From: Rhizobium viscosum
Lineage (GTDB): Bacteria; Pseudomonadota; Alphaproteobacteria; Rhizobiales; Rhizobiaceae
Assembly: GCF_014873945.1 (NCBI RefSeq)
Contig: NZ_JADBEC010000002.1
Coordinates: 2,332,090-2,396,089, forward strand
Direction: 5' to 3'
Length of the DNA stretch: 64,000 bases
The notes beneath the pieces were generated by a model that had not been told where the DNA came from, searched no databases, and was given only the letters and a program-made list of their open reading frames with translations. This document shows, piece after piece, positions 15,037 through 24,352 of this stretch; positions within the stretch are counted from its first letter, which is position 1, and each line of letters opens with the position of its first letter. A program made the translations under genes and the position numbers.

Positions 15037-15761
15037 CAGGCAGGGAACAAAAGATCCGCATCAGCGAAATTTTCGGACCGACGATCCAGGGGGAAGGGCC
15101 GCTCATGGGCCTTCCGACCGTCTTCGTCAGAACGGGTGGCTGCGACTATCGCTGCGAATGGTGCGATACCCTCCATGCCGTCGACAGCGCCTTCCGCGAC
15201 GAGTGGACGCCAATGTCGGTCGACGATATCTGGTCGAAAGTGAAATCGCTCTCTCAAGGCTATCCGCTGATGATTTCCCTGTCCGGTGGAAACCCGGCGA
15301 TTCAGCCGCTCGGGCCGCTGATAACCAGGGGAAAGCGCGATGACTATCAATTTGCTCTGGAAACGCAGGGATCGATCGCAAAGGACTGGTTTGCAGAGCT
15401 GGATCATTTGATCCTCAGTCCCAAACCACCGTCTAGTGGTATGGAATTCAAGCTGGACGAATTGAGGGACTGCGTGAGAGCGGCTCGCAACGGCCCCGCG
15501 ATTGCGATGAAGATCGTTATCTTCGATGAGGCTGACTACGCCTTTGCAAAATCCGTCGCGAAGGAATTCAAAGAGCTTCCGATCTTCCTGCAGCCAGGCA
15601 ACCACACGCCGCCGGTGGAAGACGAAGCCTTGATTGATATTGAGGGTATTCTCAACCGCATGCGGTGGCTGGTCGACAGGGTTGCCGCGGATCGGTGGTT
15701 TAATGCGCGCGTTCTCCCGCAGCTCCATGTCCTGCTTTGGGGAAACATGCGGGGTGTGTGA
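15033..15761 (+). CDS. queE: 7-carboxy-7-deazaguanine synthase QueE (radical SAM)
   Basis: The 242-residue radical SAM enzyme rearranges carboxytetrahydropterin to 7-carboxy-7-deazaguanine. The cluster motif is CDYRCEWC (Cx3Cx2C, about residues 37-44), preceded by the GPTIQGEGPLMG segment seen in QueE. LSGGNPA is the SAM-contact GGE-like loop. The four-base ATGA overlap with queD fixes the start at 15033. The chain is at the upper end of usual QueE length. Confidence 0.95.
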   Translation: MTGREQKIRISEIFGPTIQGEGPLMGLPTVFVRTGGCDYRCEWCDTLHAVDSAFRDEWTPMSVDDIWSKVKSLSQGYPLMISLSGGNPAIQPLGPLITRGKRDDYQFALETQGSIAKDWFAELDHLILSPKPPSSGMEFKLDELRDCVRAARNGPAIAMKIVIFDEADYAFAKSVAKEFKELPIFLQPGNHTPPVEDEALIDIEGILNRMRWLVDRVAADRWFNARVLPQLHVLLWGNMRGV

Positions 15762-15842
15762 TCAACTTTGAGGAAGGTTACGGCCCGCCGTGCAGAAGCG
15801 GAAGCACCGATCTACTGATCGTTTGTTGCGCTCGAACACGCA

Positions 15843-16397
15843 TCAGTTCTCGATCTGTTGGTCCGAAACAACGCTGACGATGACCTCGTCGCTTCCGTTC
15901 GGATAAAGTGGCAGGTCGAGCGTAATCGCTTCCCGGCGCTCTGGGGACGATGCTTTGAAGAACTTTCTGGCGCGCCCCTGTCCATTCCCTTCTCCGGACG
16001 CTTCAGCATGCGTCTCGCTGACCAGGCGTCGTTCGAAGGCCGCAGCATCGATTTCCGCGAACGCCATGGTACAGCTTTCGACGGTGTTGTCGCCTACGGA
16101 CGCCCGCGCCACCACCAGCGCCCTGAATGGTACGTCTTCGCCAGCACTCAGATTCCAGCCCTCCAACGCGACAGGATTTTCCATCGGCACCAGACTTGTA
16201 GTCATATCCTCTGCAAGCGCGGGCCAATCCCTTTCCTTTGCTGCTGCGACCGTCCGTTGAAAATCCGTTCCGCGATTGAGGCAGCGTTCCTTGAACTGGT
16301 CAAAGGGATCCGGCTCGGCTGCCGCAACGACATCGGCAATGCTGGCAAAAAGAAACGTAGTTGCGAAGCCGTATGTCATCCATCGCATTAAAACCAT
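15843..16397 (-). CDS. exported hypothetical protein
   Basis: The 184-residue product begins with a hydrophobic signal peptide (MTYGFATTFLFASIADVV then AAAEP), so it is probably periplasmic. Two cysteines (in KERCLNRG and VESCTMAF) could form a disulfide. No domain is recognised. It converges with queE, 81 bases away. The ATG at 16397 has a weak AGG site; a start three codons further in would still keep the signal peptide. Confidence 0.6.
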   Translation of the reverse strand: MVLMRWMTYGFATTFLFASIADVVAAAEPDPFDQFKERCLNRGTDFQRTVAAAKERDWPALAEDMTTSLVPMENPVALEGWNLSAGEDVPFRALVVARASVGDNTVESCTMAFAEIDAAAFERRLVSETHAEASGEGNGQGRARKFFKASSPERREAITLDLPLYPNGSDEVIVSVVSDQQIEN

Positions 16398-16970
16398 GGG
16401 GTCTGCCTGTGCCCTTCGTCGGTTGTCATTGCGCCGCCCATATCTATCATCCCAATGAAAAAGGAAAAATCATGTCTCTCCGGATATCCGGCCACCCACG
16501 TTAAGAGCCCATCGAACTGCGTTTGGGGCTCGCCGCCCCGAATGCCTCTTTCCCTGATATTGGGGGATGTATGCCTCTTCGGACAGATCGATCCCGATCA
16601 AAGTGACGCGGTTGAGAACCAAGTTTGCTAACTGGCGGTAGACCCCTTCCATGATCCACAGTCGTTGCCAGCTGCCTGGCTGCGGAACTAAGTGTCATCC
16701 TTCAATTGGCCCAGAAAGCGGGAAGAGTTCGGTAGATATCTCGCCCTCAAACGCGTCGAGGTTCACACCGAGGTTAAGTAATCCCGCCCTTCGGCGGACA
16801 TTTGATCGCCCTCAATCGGCTGGAAGATCAACCAACAAACACCTACATATTGAAATGGCAAAGCATCGCGTTCGCGACTAATCCAAGCGGCCAAGAGCCA
16901 CGCGATGACAAAGGCCTCATATCAGTCGTCCTTTTGGACGGCACAAAAATGAAGAAACGAGACCCGCCAT
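16398..16970. other. 573-bp region with no recognisable gene
   Basis: This gap separates the exported hypothetical from a membrane protein gene. Short frames exist on both strands (for example 16470-16652 minus) but none has a ribosome site plus a recognisable family, and codon choice is irregular. It may hold promoters for both flanking genes or decayed coding sequence; I see no repeat or RNA fold worth naming. Confidence 0.5.
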
Positions 16971-17444
16971 ATGATTTTACTGATAGTCGCGGTGGTGATC
17001 GTTATCGTCTTCTTCTTCCTGTTTCCAAAGCCGACGCTGGTTACCCTCGCCGCACTCGTGGTCGTGGGCGGCGGTGTTGCGACCTTCATCTACTTCCAGC
17101 AAACAAACCGCGATGGATCGAGCGCCTCGATAGAAGGCACAAGCAGTGGAACTAAGGGATGCGTAGATCCTGCTAGGCCAGTTTTCGTTCGGCTTTTCAA
17201 TGGTTCCGGGCAGCAGGTGGATGTCGTCCGCTTCCGGCTGATCGCAAAACGTCGCGGCTTCAGCATTGAGTATTATTCCGACCACCTCACGAGCTATAAA
17301 ATTATCGAGCCTGGCGGCACCTATGACGACTGCTGGGCGCTAAACCAATATCGAGGCTTGCAGACTTTGCCGGATAAATTGACACCACAGGAGCTGGATT
17401 GGTCGGTCGAAATATCATCGGTTGAGTTCGCAAGTAATCGGTAG
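16971..17444 (+). CDS. hypothetical membrane-anchored protein
   Basis: The 157-residue protein starts with two closely spaced hydrophobic segments (about residues 1-18 and 22-42), followed by a soluble domain of about 100 residues with two cysteines (GCVDPARP and DDCWALNQ). The domain reads as a small beta structure (FVRLFNGSGQQVDVVRFRLI) and would lie outside the inner membrane. No family is recognised. The ribosome site is weak. It stands alone between two gene-poor stretches. Confidence 0.55.
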   Translation: MILLIVAVVIVIVFFFLFPKPTLVTLAALVVVGGGVATFIYFQQTNRDGSSASIEGTSSGTKGCVDPARPVFVRLFNGSGQQVDVVRFRLIAKRRGFSIEYYSDHLTSYKIIEPGGTYDDCWALNQYRGLQTLPDKLTPQELDWSVEISSVEFASNR

Positions 17445-17619
17445 GCGTGGCGGTTCCGCCCTTGTGGAGAAGCGAGCTTGAATCATCTTATCGTGGGAGC
17501 CGAGTTAAGACCGCTGTCCACTGATCGAGGCCCAGTCCGTTGCAATGAGCGCTCACGGGACTAGCTTTTAAACCACGTAGCCCTTTGAAACGGCGGAGTG
17601 ACGAAAAGGAAAGCAAGGT

Positions 17620-17886
17620 ATGTGCCGAAATATCAAGCCGCTATTCAACTTCGATCCACCAGCGACGGACGAGGAAATCCATGATGCGGCGCTTCAGTTC
17701 GTACGCAAGTTGAGCGGAACCACCAGGCCATCAAAACGCAATGAGGCCGCTTTTGAACACGCGGTGATGTCGATCGCGAAATGCGCCACGGAGCTACTTA
17801 ATTCGCTGGAGACCTCTCAACCTCCTCGCGATCGCGACGAAGTGGCCGCGAAAGCGCGGGCACGAGCAGCGACCCGGTTCGCCTAA
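17620..17886 (+). CDS. DUF2277 family protein
   Basis: The 88-residue protein is a clear DUF2277 member: it opens MCRNIKPLFNFDPPATDEEI, continues with ALQFVRKLSGTTRPSKRNEA and ends AKARARAATRFA, the family's conserved blocks over the full length. The family is widespread in proteobacteria and actinobacteria and has no known function. The start follows GGAAAGCAAGGT. It is monocistronic here. Confidence 0.9.
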   Translation: MCRNIKPLFNFDPPATDEEIHDAALQFVRKLSGTTRPSKRNEAAFEHAVMSIAKCATELLNSLETSQPPRDRDEVAAKARARAATRFA

Positions 17887-18119
17887 GAAAGCCGCCTTCC
17901 AATTCCTCCATTTGGTGGTGGTTCGCCCTCCCACCTAGAGAAAACGATTCTCTTGCGGGCAGGAGCGGCCGCCATGCGGACTTGAGATCAGAAAGTAACT
18001 CATTGGACCAAGCTAAGGGAACATGGTGCAAACCAATGGCCAGCCTGGAAGATTGAGACCAGCATCGCCACGATCGTAAATACCGGCTTGACGCCCCTTC
18101 ATCTTTGAGAAATGCTAAG

Positions 18120-18130
18120 ATGTCAGACCA
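18120..18130. promoter_or_regulatory. candidate GntR/FadR-type operator
   Basis: ATGTCAGACCA (reverse TGGTCTGACAT) matches the TNGTNNNACNA-type site of FCD-domain GntR regulators at all but one conserved position. It lies 41 bases upstream of the GntR gene start at 18172, where autoregulation would be expected. Confidence 0.5.
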
Positions 18131-18171
18131 ATTTTTTTGGGTCGACTGCCTTAGAAAGAACCTGGGGAACC

Positions 18172-18894
18172 ATGAAGGCAAATGATCGCGACAGGCCGGT
18201 GATCCGGCCGCTTCCGGCGATGGACCGCGCCCGTCAGGTGACGGAAGCGCTGGCGCATTATGTCGAGGATGCCCGGCTTCAGGCGGGCGACCGACTGCCG
18301 GCGGAGCGTGAATTGATGGCAGCCCTCGCCGTCGGGCGGTCTACCATTCGTGAGGCAATCCGCCATTTTCAGGCGCTCGGCGTCATCGAGACGCGCAAGG
18401 GCAGCGGAACTTATCTGCTGAAACCGGTTTCCCGAGATACGGTCCATATGCCGCTGTCGCTCGATACGACGCACCAGCGTGATGCACTTTTACAGACGCT
18501 AGAGGTTCGCCGCGGTATCGAATGCGAAGCCGGCATGGTGGCCGCCCGGCGGCGAACTGCCAGAGATCTCGCGATCATCGAGGAAAAGCTCGACGAAATG
18601 GAGCGGGTGCATATTGCCAAGGGTACGTCCGGGCCGGAAGACCTTGCTTTCCATCTTGCTGTCTATGACGCCACGCACAATCCGCTGTTTCGGCAGCTGC
18701 TCGAGCAGATGCGCGAAACCTTCGAACGGTTCTGGTCGCATCCCTTTGACCGGCAGGATTTCGCCCGCCGGTCCTTTCCCTTTCACCGCACCCTTTTCAA
18801 CGCCATTGCCGCCCAGGACACCGAGGCGGCGCGGCGTGAGACACTGAAAATCCTCGACGTGGTCGAGGAAGACATCAAGGAAATGTCCCGATGA
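18172..18894 (+). CDS. GntR-family (FadR/FCD subfamily) transcriptional regulator
   Basis: The 240-residue regulator has an N-terminal winged helix (about residues 18-85, including LPAERELMAALAVGRSTIRE) and an all-helical FCD ligand domain from about residue 100 (LEVRRGIECEAG, FHLAVYDATHNP, FPFHRTLFNAI), whose histidines usually bind a metal and an organic acid. The ATG at 18172 follows GGGGAACC; the frame is open 20 codons further. It overlaps the PLP enzyme gene by four bases, so it heads and probably controls the whole operon up to 24280. Confidence 0.92.
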   Translation: MKANDRDRPVIRPLPAMDRARQVTEALAHYVEDARLQAGDRLPAERELMAALAVGRSTIREAIRHFQALGVIETRKGSGTYLLKPVSRDTVHMPLSLDTTHQRDALLQTLEVRRGIECEAGMVAARRRTARDLAIIEEKLDEMERVHIAKGTSGPEDLAFHLAVYDATHNPLFRQLLEQMRETFERFWSHPFDRQDFARRSFPFHRTLFNAIAAQDTEAARRETLKILDVVEEDIKEMSR

Positions 18895-20057
18895 CTGACG
18901 GCCTCGAACCGTTCGACCTCGCTTCGCTGATCACCGCCCATGACGAAGGCAACTTCGCCGAGGCAGTCGTTCCGCCGATCTTCCAGACATCGCTTTTCAC
19001 CTTCTCCGATTACGACGACATGATCGCCTCCTATCGCGGCGAAAAGGTGCGACCAATCTATACGCGCGGGCTCAATCCGACCGTGCGCATGTTCGAGGAA
19101 ATGCTGGCAAAGCTCGAAGGTGCCGAAGATGCGCTGGGTTTTGCAAGCGGCATGGCGGCGATCTCGTCTGCGGTGTTGAGCTTCGTGGAGCCGGGCGACC
19201 GTATCGTCGCCGTCAAGCATGTCTATCCCGACGCCTTCCGCCTGTTCGGCATCATCTTGAAGCGCATGAAGGTCGAGGTGACCTATGTCGACGGCCGTGA
19301 CGAAGAGGCCATCGCCAAGGCGCTGCCGGGTGCGAAGGTTTTCTATATGGAAAGCCCGACAAGCTGGGTGATGGAAGCCCACGATGTCGGCGCGCTGGCG
19401 GCACTCGCCAAGAGGCATGGCGTCGTCACCATGATCGACAATAGCTGGGCGAGCCCATTCTTCCAGCGGCCGATAACACTCGGCGTCGATCTCGTCATCC
19501 ATTCAGCCTCCAAATATCTCGGCGGCCACAGCGATGTCGTTGCCGGTGTCGTTGCCGGTTCGAAGGAGATGATCGCCCGCATCAAGGCAGAATCCTATCC
19601 TTATCTCGGCGGCAAGCTATCGCCCTTCGATGCCTGGCTGCTGATCCGTGGCCTTCGGACCCTGCCTTTGCGCATGCGGGCGCACGAGGCGGCGGCCATG
19701 ACGATCGCGCAGCGCCTGCAGGCGCTCGACGTGGTCGAGCAGGTCTGCCATCCGGGCCTCGCCAACCGTCTGCCCGCAGGCCTCAACGGCACGTCGGGTC
19801 TCTTCTCATTCATATTCCGCGAAGGCATCGACATCAGAGCCTTCGCCGATCACCTCAAGCTTTTCAAACTGGGCGTAAGCTGGGGTGGGCATGAAAGCCT
19901 GATCGTACCGGGCGAAGTTGTGCTGCAGCAGAAGGCACAGCCGAATTCCGCACAAGCCTTCGGCATCAGCCCGCGATCTGTGCGCCTCCATATCGGCCTC
20001 GAAGGAACCGAGGCGCTGTGGAGGGATATCGAGGAGGCGATCGCCGTCGCTTCTTAA
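18891..20057 (+). CDS. cystathionine gamma-synthase-family PLP enzyme
   Basis: The 388-residue protein belongs to the Cys/Met-metabolism PLP family. YTRGLNPTVRMFEEMLAKLE is the N-terminal active-site loop, FASGMAAISSA the phosphate-binding segment and SASKYLGGHSDVV carries the Schiff-base lysine (about residue 206). Family members catalyse beta- or gamma-elimination or replacement on sulfur or oxygen amino acids; the exact reaction cannot be read from sequence. Sitting between a GntR regulator and a sugar-type ABC transporter, it may degrade an imported conjugate, but that is inference. Confidence 0.85.
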   Translation: MTDGLEPFDLASLITAHDEGNFAEAVVPPIFQTSLFTFSDYDDMIASYRGEKVRPIYTRGLNPTVRMFEEMLAKLEGAEDALGFASGMAAISSAVLSFVEPGDRIVAVKHVYPDAFRLFGIILKRMKVEVTYVDGRDEEAIAKALPGAKVFYMESPTSWVMEAHDVGALAALAKRHGVVTMIDNSWASPFFQRPITLGVDLVIHSASKYLGGHSDVVAGVVAGSKEMIARIKAESYPYLGGKLSPFDAWLLIRGLRTLPLRMRAHEAAAMTIAQRLQALDVVEQVCHPGLANRLPAGLNGTSGLFSFIFREGIDIRAFADHLKLFKLGVSWGGHESLIVPGEVVLQQKAQPNSAQAFGISPRSVRLHIGLEGTEALWRDIEEAIAVAS

Positions 20058-20093
20058 TTGAAACCTCACAACAACTACGGAGGGGAACCAAAA

Positions 20094-21353
20094 ATGAAAA
20101 AGCTTATTCTCTCAACGCTCTTCGCCACGATGATGGCGGGCACGGCTTTCGCGGATACCACGCTGAAGCTCGTGGAAGTCATCACCAGCCCCGAGCGCAC
20201 CGAAACGCTGAAGTCGATCGTCGGCAAGTTCGAAGCTGCCAACCCCGGCACCAAGGTCGACATCATCTCGCTGCCCTGGAACGAAGCTTTCCAGAAGTTT
20301 GCGACCATGGTTTCGGCCGGCGATGTGCCCGACGTGATGGAAATGCCCGATACCTGGCTGTCGCTCTATGCCAATAACGGCATGCTCGAAAGCCTTGAGC
20401 CCTACCTTGCGAAGTGGGAGCATACCAAGGAATTGACGCCGCGCGCGCTGGAACTCGGCCGCGATGTCAACAACACGGCCTATATGCTGCCCTACGGCTT
20501 CTATCTGCGTGCCATGTTCTACAACAAGAAGCTGCTCGCCGAAGCCGGCGTCAAGGAACCGCCGAAGACGATGGAGGACTTCACCAAGGCGTCCGAAGCC
20601 GTCTCCAAGCTCTCGGGCAAATACGGATACTGCATGCGTGGCGGGCCTGGCGGCCTGAACGGCTGGATGATCTTTGCCGCCTCCATGGCCGGCGACAATA
20701 AATACTTCAAGGAAGACGGCACCTCGACCATGAACAGCGAAGGCTGGGCAAAGGGTATCGAGTGGATGGTCGATCTCTACAAGAAGGGCTATGCGCCGAA
20801 GGACAGCGTCAACTGGGGCTTCAACGAAGTCGTCGCCGGCTTCTATTCCGGCACCTGCGCCTTCCTCGACCAGGATCCGGATGCGTTGATCGCGATTGCC
20901 GAGCGCATGAAGAAGGAAGACTTCGGCGTTATTCCGCTGCCGAAGGGCCCGGCCGGCAAGTCCTATCCGACCATCGGTTACGGCGGCTGGTCGATGTTCA
21001 CGACGAGCCAGAACAAGGATCTCTCCTGGAAGCTGATCGCGACCCTCGAAGGGCCGGAAGGCAATATCGAGTGGAACAAGAAGATCGGTGCTCTGCCGGC
21101 CTATACGGCTGCCGAGAAGGATCCGTTCTACGCAGGTGACCAGTTCAAGGGCTGGTTCGAGGAGCTCGCCGACAAGGACACCGTTCCGACGGTCATGCCG
21201 ACCTATCTCGAGGAATTCGCCTTCTTCAAGGATTCCATGGCGATCAAGACCTCGCAGCAGGCACTGCTGGGTGACATCTCCGCCAAGGACCTCGCCGATC
21301 AGTGGGCCGATTACCTTACAAAGGCACAACAGAAGTTCCTCGCCAAGAAGTAA
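20094..21353 (+). CDS. ABC transporter solute-binding protein, family 1 (CUT1 type)
   Basis: The 419-residue periplasmic protein has a 22-residue signal peptide (MKKLILSTLFATMMAGTAFA). ETLKSIVGKFEAANPGTKV and the GDVPDVMEM region are the typical start of family 1 sugar-binding proteins. The ATG at 20094 follows GGAGGGGAACC; the frame opens 12 codons earlier. It is the capture component for the two permeases and ATPase that follow. The ligand is unknown; CUT1 systems usually take di- or oligosaccharides or polyols. Confidence 0.93.
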   Translation: MKKLILSTLFATMMAGTAFADTTLKLVEVITSPERTETLKSIVGKFEAANPGTKVDIISLPWNEAFQKFATMVSAGDVPDVMEMPDTWLSLYANNGMLESLEPYLAKWEHTKELTPRALELGRDVNNTAYMLPYGFYLRAMFYNKKLLAEAGVKEPPKTMEDFTKASEAVSKLSGKYGYCMRGGPGGLNGWMIFAASMAGDNKYFKEDGTSTMNSEGWAKGIEWMVDLYKKGYAPKDSVNWGFNEVVAGFYSGTCAFLDQDPDALIAIAERMKKEDFGVIPLPKGPAGKSYPTIGYGGWSMFTTSQNKDLSWKLIATLEGPEGNIEWNKKIGALPAYTAAEKDPFYAGDQFKGWFEELADKDTVPTVMPTYLEEFAFFKDSMAIKTSQQALLGDISAKDLADQWADYLTKAQQKFLAKK

Positions 21354-21369
21354 GGCGACCTCACGCAAA

Positions 21370-21394
21370 CGGCGGCGGAAACCTTCCGCCGCCG
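21370..21394 (+). repeat. strong intercistronic hairpin after the binding-protein gene
   Basis: A perfect 11-bp stem (21370-21380 with 21384-21394, loop ACC) follows the binding-protein stop and lacks a T tract. Such hairpins commonly protect the upstream mRNA and give the binding protein higher levels than the permeases. Confidence 0.7.
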
Positions 21395-21447
21395 CTCATG
21401 CAACGACAGACGGCGCGCCGAAGCGCCGCAAGGGGAAGTATCGGGTA

Positions 21448-22383
21448 ATGACCATCACCGCCGACACGCTCGAGATGCGCCACGACCGCCGGCCACGGCT
21501 GCGCCGTCTGGCCGATGCCTCGGAACCTTACCTCTACAGCGCGCCCTCGCTGATCCTGATCATTGCGGTCATGCTGGTGCCGCTGGTGGTCGGCATTTCC
21601 TATGCCTTCCGTGATATACAGCTGCTCAACCCCTTCTCCGGCGGCTTTGTGGGGGTCGAACATTTCCGCGAGCTGTCCCGCGACGCGGCGTTTTATGGTG
21701 CCCTCAGAAATACGCTTTGGTGGACCGGCGCTTCCGTTATTCTGCAGTTCATCTTCGGCCTTATCCTCGCACTTCTACTCGATAAACCATTCTGGGGCAG
21801 GGGTGTCATCCAGGCTTTGGTCTTCCTGCCCTGGGCGGTGCCGTCGTTTCTTGCCGGCCTCAACTGGGCTTGGCTCTTCAATCCGGTCATCGGGCCGATC
21901 CCGCACTGGCTCTTTGCGCTTGGGCTGACGAACGAGCCGGGCAATATCCTCTCCGATCCGCAATATGCGATGTGGGGACCGATCATCGCCAATGTCTGGT
22001 GGGGCATTCCCTTTTTTGCCATCACGCTGCTTGCGGCCCTGCAGGCGATCCCGCGCGATCTCTATGAGGCCGCTTCGATCGACGGTGCCGGCTGGTTCCA
22101 GCGTTTCTGGTCGATCACCTTGCCGTTCCTGGCGCCGACCATCGCCATCACCGTCATGCTGCGCACCGTCTGGATTTCGAACTTCGCCGATCTCATCGTC
22201 GTCATGACCGGCGGCGGCCCGGCGGACAGGACACAGATCGTCGCCAGCTACATTTTCACCCAGGCGTTCAAGCGGCTCGATTTCGGCTACGCCTCGGCGA
22301 TCGCGCTGGTGCTGCTGATCCTGCTTCTCGCCTATTCCATGCTGATCATCCTGCTGCGGCAGAGTCTGCTGGCCAAGGATTGA
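21448..22383 (+). CDS. ABC transporter permease (CUT1, MalF-like)
   Basis: The 311-residue inner-membrane protein has about six transmembrane helices, the first at residues 32-55. The cytoplasmic EAA loop reads YEAASIDGAGWFQRFWSITL, the contact site for the ATPase. I chose the ATG at 21448, which follows AGGGGAAGTATC at moderate spacing; a longer frame upstream crosses the hairpin and is not coding. It pairs with the MalG-like permease starting four bases after its stop. Confidence 0.93.
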   Translation: MTITADTLEMRHDRRPRLRRLADASEPYLYSAPSLILIIAVMLVPLVVGISYAFRDIQLLNPFSGGFVGVEHFRELSRDAAFYGALRNTLWWTGASVILQFIFGLILALLLDKPFWGRGVIQALVFLPWAVPSFLAGLNWAWLFNPVIGPIPHWLFALGLTNEPGNILSDPQYAMWGPIIANVWWGIPFFAITLLAALQAIPRDLYEAASIDGAGWFQRFWSITLPFLAPTIAITVMLRTVWISNFADLIVVMTGGGPADRTQIVASYIFTQAFKRLDFGYASAIALVLLILLLAYSMLIILLRQSLLAKD

Positions 22384-22386
22384 GCT

Positions 22387-23217
22387 ATGAGACGTTCCAT
22401 TCTCCCCACTGTCGCGCATCGCCTGGCGATCCTCGTCTATGTCGTTTTCGCGCTCTTCCCGCTCTTCTGGCTCCTGAAGGTCTCGGTCACGCCGAATGAC
22501 CTGCTCTATACGGAGGGCGTGCGCATGTGGCCGTCGCGGACCACGTGGAAACATTACAGCTTCGTGCTGGAGCACAGCGCCTTCCCGACCTTTTTTAAAA
22601 ACAGCGTCATCGTCTCCGCTTCGACGGCGGTGACAGTGACGATCTGCGCCTCGCTGTCGGGCTATGCGCTGTCGCGCTTCAGCTTCCGGGCAAAATATTG
22701 GATCGTCGGCCTGATGCTGCTGACCCAGATGTTCCCGCTCGTCATGCTTGTGGCGCCGATCTTCAAGATATTGTCACCGCTGCATTTGACGAACAGTCTG
22801 ACGGGTCTCGTCATTGTCTACACCGCCTTCAACGTGCCCTTCGCCACCTTCCTGATGCAGTCCTTCTTCGATGGCATTCCGAAGGATCTGGAGGAGGCGG
22901 CGATGATCGATGGCGCCACCCAGTTCACGGCCTTCCGGCAGATCATCCTGCCGCTGACGCTGCCCGGCATTGCGGCAACCCTGGGCTTCGTCTTCACGGC
23001 GGCCTGGAGCGAGCTGCTTTTCGCCCTGATGCTGATCAACGGCAATGACGCGGCGACTTTCCCGGTCGGTCTTCTCACCTTCGTTTCGAAATTCTCCGTG
23101 GATTTCGGGCAGATGATGGCTGCAGGCATCATGGCGCTCATTCCGGCCGGCCTCTTCTTCCTGCTCATCCAGCGTTATCTCGTTCAGGGCCTGACGGCCG
23201 GCGCGGTCAAGGGTTAG
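22387..23217 (+). CDS. ABC transporter permease (CUT1, MalG-like)
   Basis: The 276-residue protein has six predicted helices and the EAA loop LEEAAMIDGATQFTAFRQII at about residues 168-187. It forms the transport channel with the MalF-like permease encoded just before. The start at 22387 lies right after the preceding stop, consistent with translational coupling. The C-terminus QRYLVQGLTAGAVKG is the conserved tail of MalG-type permeases. Confidence 0.94.
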   Translation: MRRSILPTVAHRLAILVYVVFALFPLFWLLKVSVTPNDLLYTEGVRMWPSRTTWKHYSFVLEHSAFPTFFKNSVIVSASTAVTVTICASLSGYALSRFSFRAKYWIVGLMLLTQMFPLVMLVAPIFKILSPLHLTNSLTGLVIVYTAFNVPFATFLMQSFFDGIPKDLEEAAMIDGATQFTAFRQIILPLTLPGIAATLGFVFTAAWSELLFALMLINGNDAATFPVGLLTFVSKFSVDFGQMMAAGIMALIPAGLFFLLIQRYLVQGLTAGAVKG

Positions 23218-23221
23218 TCAC

Positions 23222-24280
23222 ATGGCATCGATCGACATCAAGAATATCAAGAAATCCTATGGTCATTTCCCGGTGCTGCATGGCGTCGACCTGGAGATCA
23301 AAGACGGCGAATTCGTCGTGCTGGTTGGCCCTTCAGGCTGCGGCAAGTCCACGCTGCTGCGCATGATCGCGGGCCTCGAAGACGTCACCGGCGGCGAAAT
23401 CCGCATTGCCGGCAACCGGGTCAACGAGCTGCATCCGAAGGATCGCGACATTGCCATGGTCTTCCAGTCATACGCGCTCTATCCGCACATGAACGTCGCC
23501 GGCAATATGAGCTACAGCCTGAAGCTCAGGAAGACGGCGAAGGAGAAGATCGCCAGTGCGGTGGCGAGTGCCGCCTCCAAGCTCGGCCTCGATCCGCTGC
23601 TGGAGCGCCGACCAAAGGCGCTCTCCGGCGGCCAGCGGCAGCGTGTCGCCATGGGCCGGGCAATCGTGCGCCAGCCGAAAGCCTTCCTGTTCGACGAGCC
23701 GCTGTCGAACCTCGATGCGCGTCTGCGCGAGCAGATGCGTGCCGAAATCAAGAAACTGCATGGCGACCTCAAGGCAACCTCGATCTACGTGACGCACGAC
23801 CAGATCGAGGCGATGACGCTGGCGGACCGGATCGTCGCCATGCATGGTGGCGTTGTGCAGCAGGTCGGCAGCCCGTTGGAGCTTTACGATCGCCCCGCCA
23901 ACCTCTTCGTCGCGGGTTTTATCGGCTCGCCCGGCATGAACTTCCTCGACGCGAGCTACGAGGCAGGCGGTGTGAGGCTCAAGGACGGCACGATCGTGCC
24001 GCTCGGTAAGTCGCTGTCCTTGTCCAACGGCGAAAAGGTGACGCTTGGCATCCGGCCTGAACATGTCGTCATGACAAATGATGGGGCCGGGATTACCGCC
24101 GACGTCGAGCTTGTCGAGCCGACCGGCTTCGGCATCATCCTGCATCTTTCTCTGCATGGCCTGCCGTTCAAGATCTTCACGCTCGATCGTGAGGCGTTGA
24201 CTGCGGGGCCCAAAGTCCATGTCGCCTTTCCGGCCAAGCATCTGCATGTGTTCAACGCTGAGGGCAATCGCGTCGATTGA
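23222..24280 (+). CDS. ABC transporter ATP-binding protein (CUT1, UgpC/MsmK-like)
   Basis: The 352-residue ATPase has Walker A GPSGCGKST (about 36-44), Q-loop FQSYALYPHM, signature LSGGQRQRV, Walker B AFLFDEP and the H-loop VTHDQ. The C-terminal third is the OB-fold regulatory domain seen in MalK/UgpC (GIRPEHV). It completes the importer encoded from 20094. A hairpin follows the stop, fitting the operon end. Confidence 0.95.
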   Translation: MASIDIKNIKKSYGHFPVLHGVDLEIKDGEFVVLVGPSGCGKSTLLRMIAGLEDVTGGEIRIAGNRVNELHPKDRDIAMVFQSYALYPHMNVAGNMSYSLKLRKTAKEKIASAVASAASKLGLDPLLERRPKALSGGQRQRVAMGRAIVRQPKAFLFDEPLSNLDARLREQMRAEIKKLHGDLKATSIYVTHDQIEAMTLADRIVAMHGGVVQQVGSPLELYDRPANLFVAGFIGSPGMNFLDASYEAGGVRLKDGTIVPLGKSLSLSNGEKVTLGIRPEHVVMTNDGAGITADVELVEPTGFGIILHLSLHGLPFKIFTLDREALTAGPKVHVAFPAKHLHVFNAEGNRVD

Positions 24281-24285
24281 AGGGA

Positions 24286-24332
24286 AGGAAGGCGATAGTA
24301 TGCAATAGTCGCTTTTGGCATACTGCCTTCCT
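24286..24332 (+). terminator. long hairpin after the ABC operon
   Basis: AGGAAGGC (24286-24293) plus AGTATGC (24297-24303) pair with GCATACT (24318-24324) plus GCCTTCCT (24325-24332), a 15-bp stem with one three-base bulge (GAT) and a 14-base loop. It lies six bases after the ATPase stop and 20 bases before the phosphoesterase start. There is no T tract, so it is either a weak terminator or an mRNA-stabilising end. Confidence 0.55.
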
Positions 24333-24352
24333 CAGGGATCGAGGGAGGCGAT

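Noticed and set aside
16470..16652. 60-codon minus-strand frame in the 573-bp gap
   Set aside because: It has an ATG, but no ribosome site or recognisable family, and codon choice is irregular.
21088..21447. Upstream extension of the MalF-like permease frame
   Set aside because: It overlaps the binding-protein gene and the 11-bp hairpin; the normal N-terminus starts at 21448.
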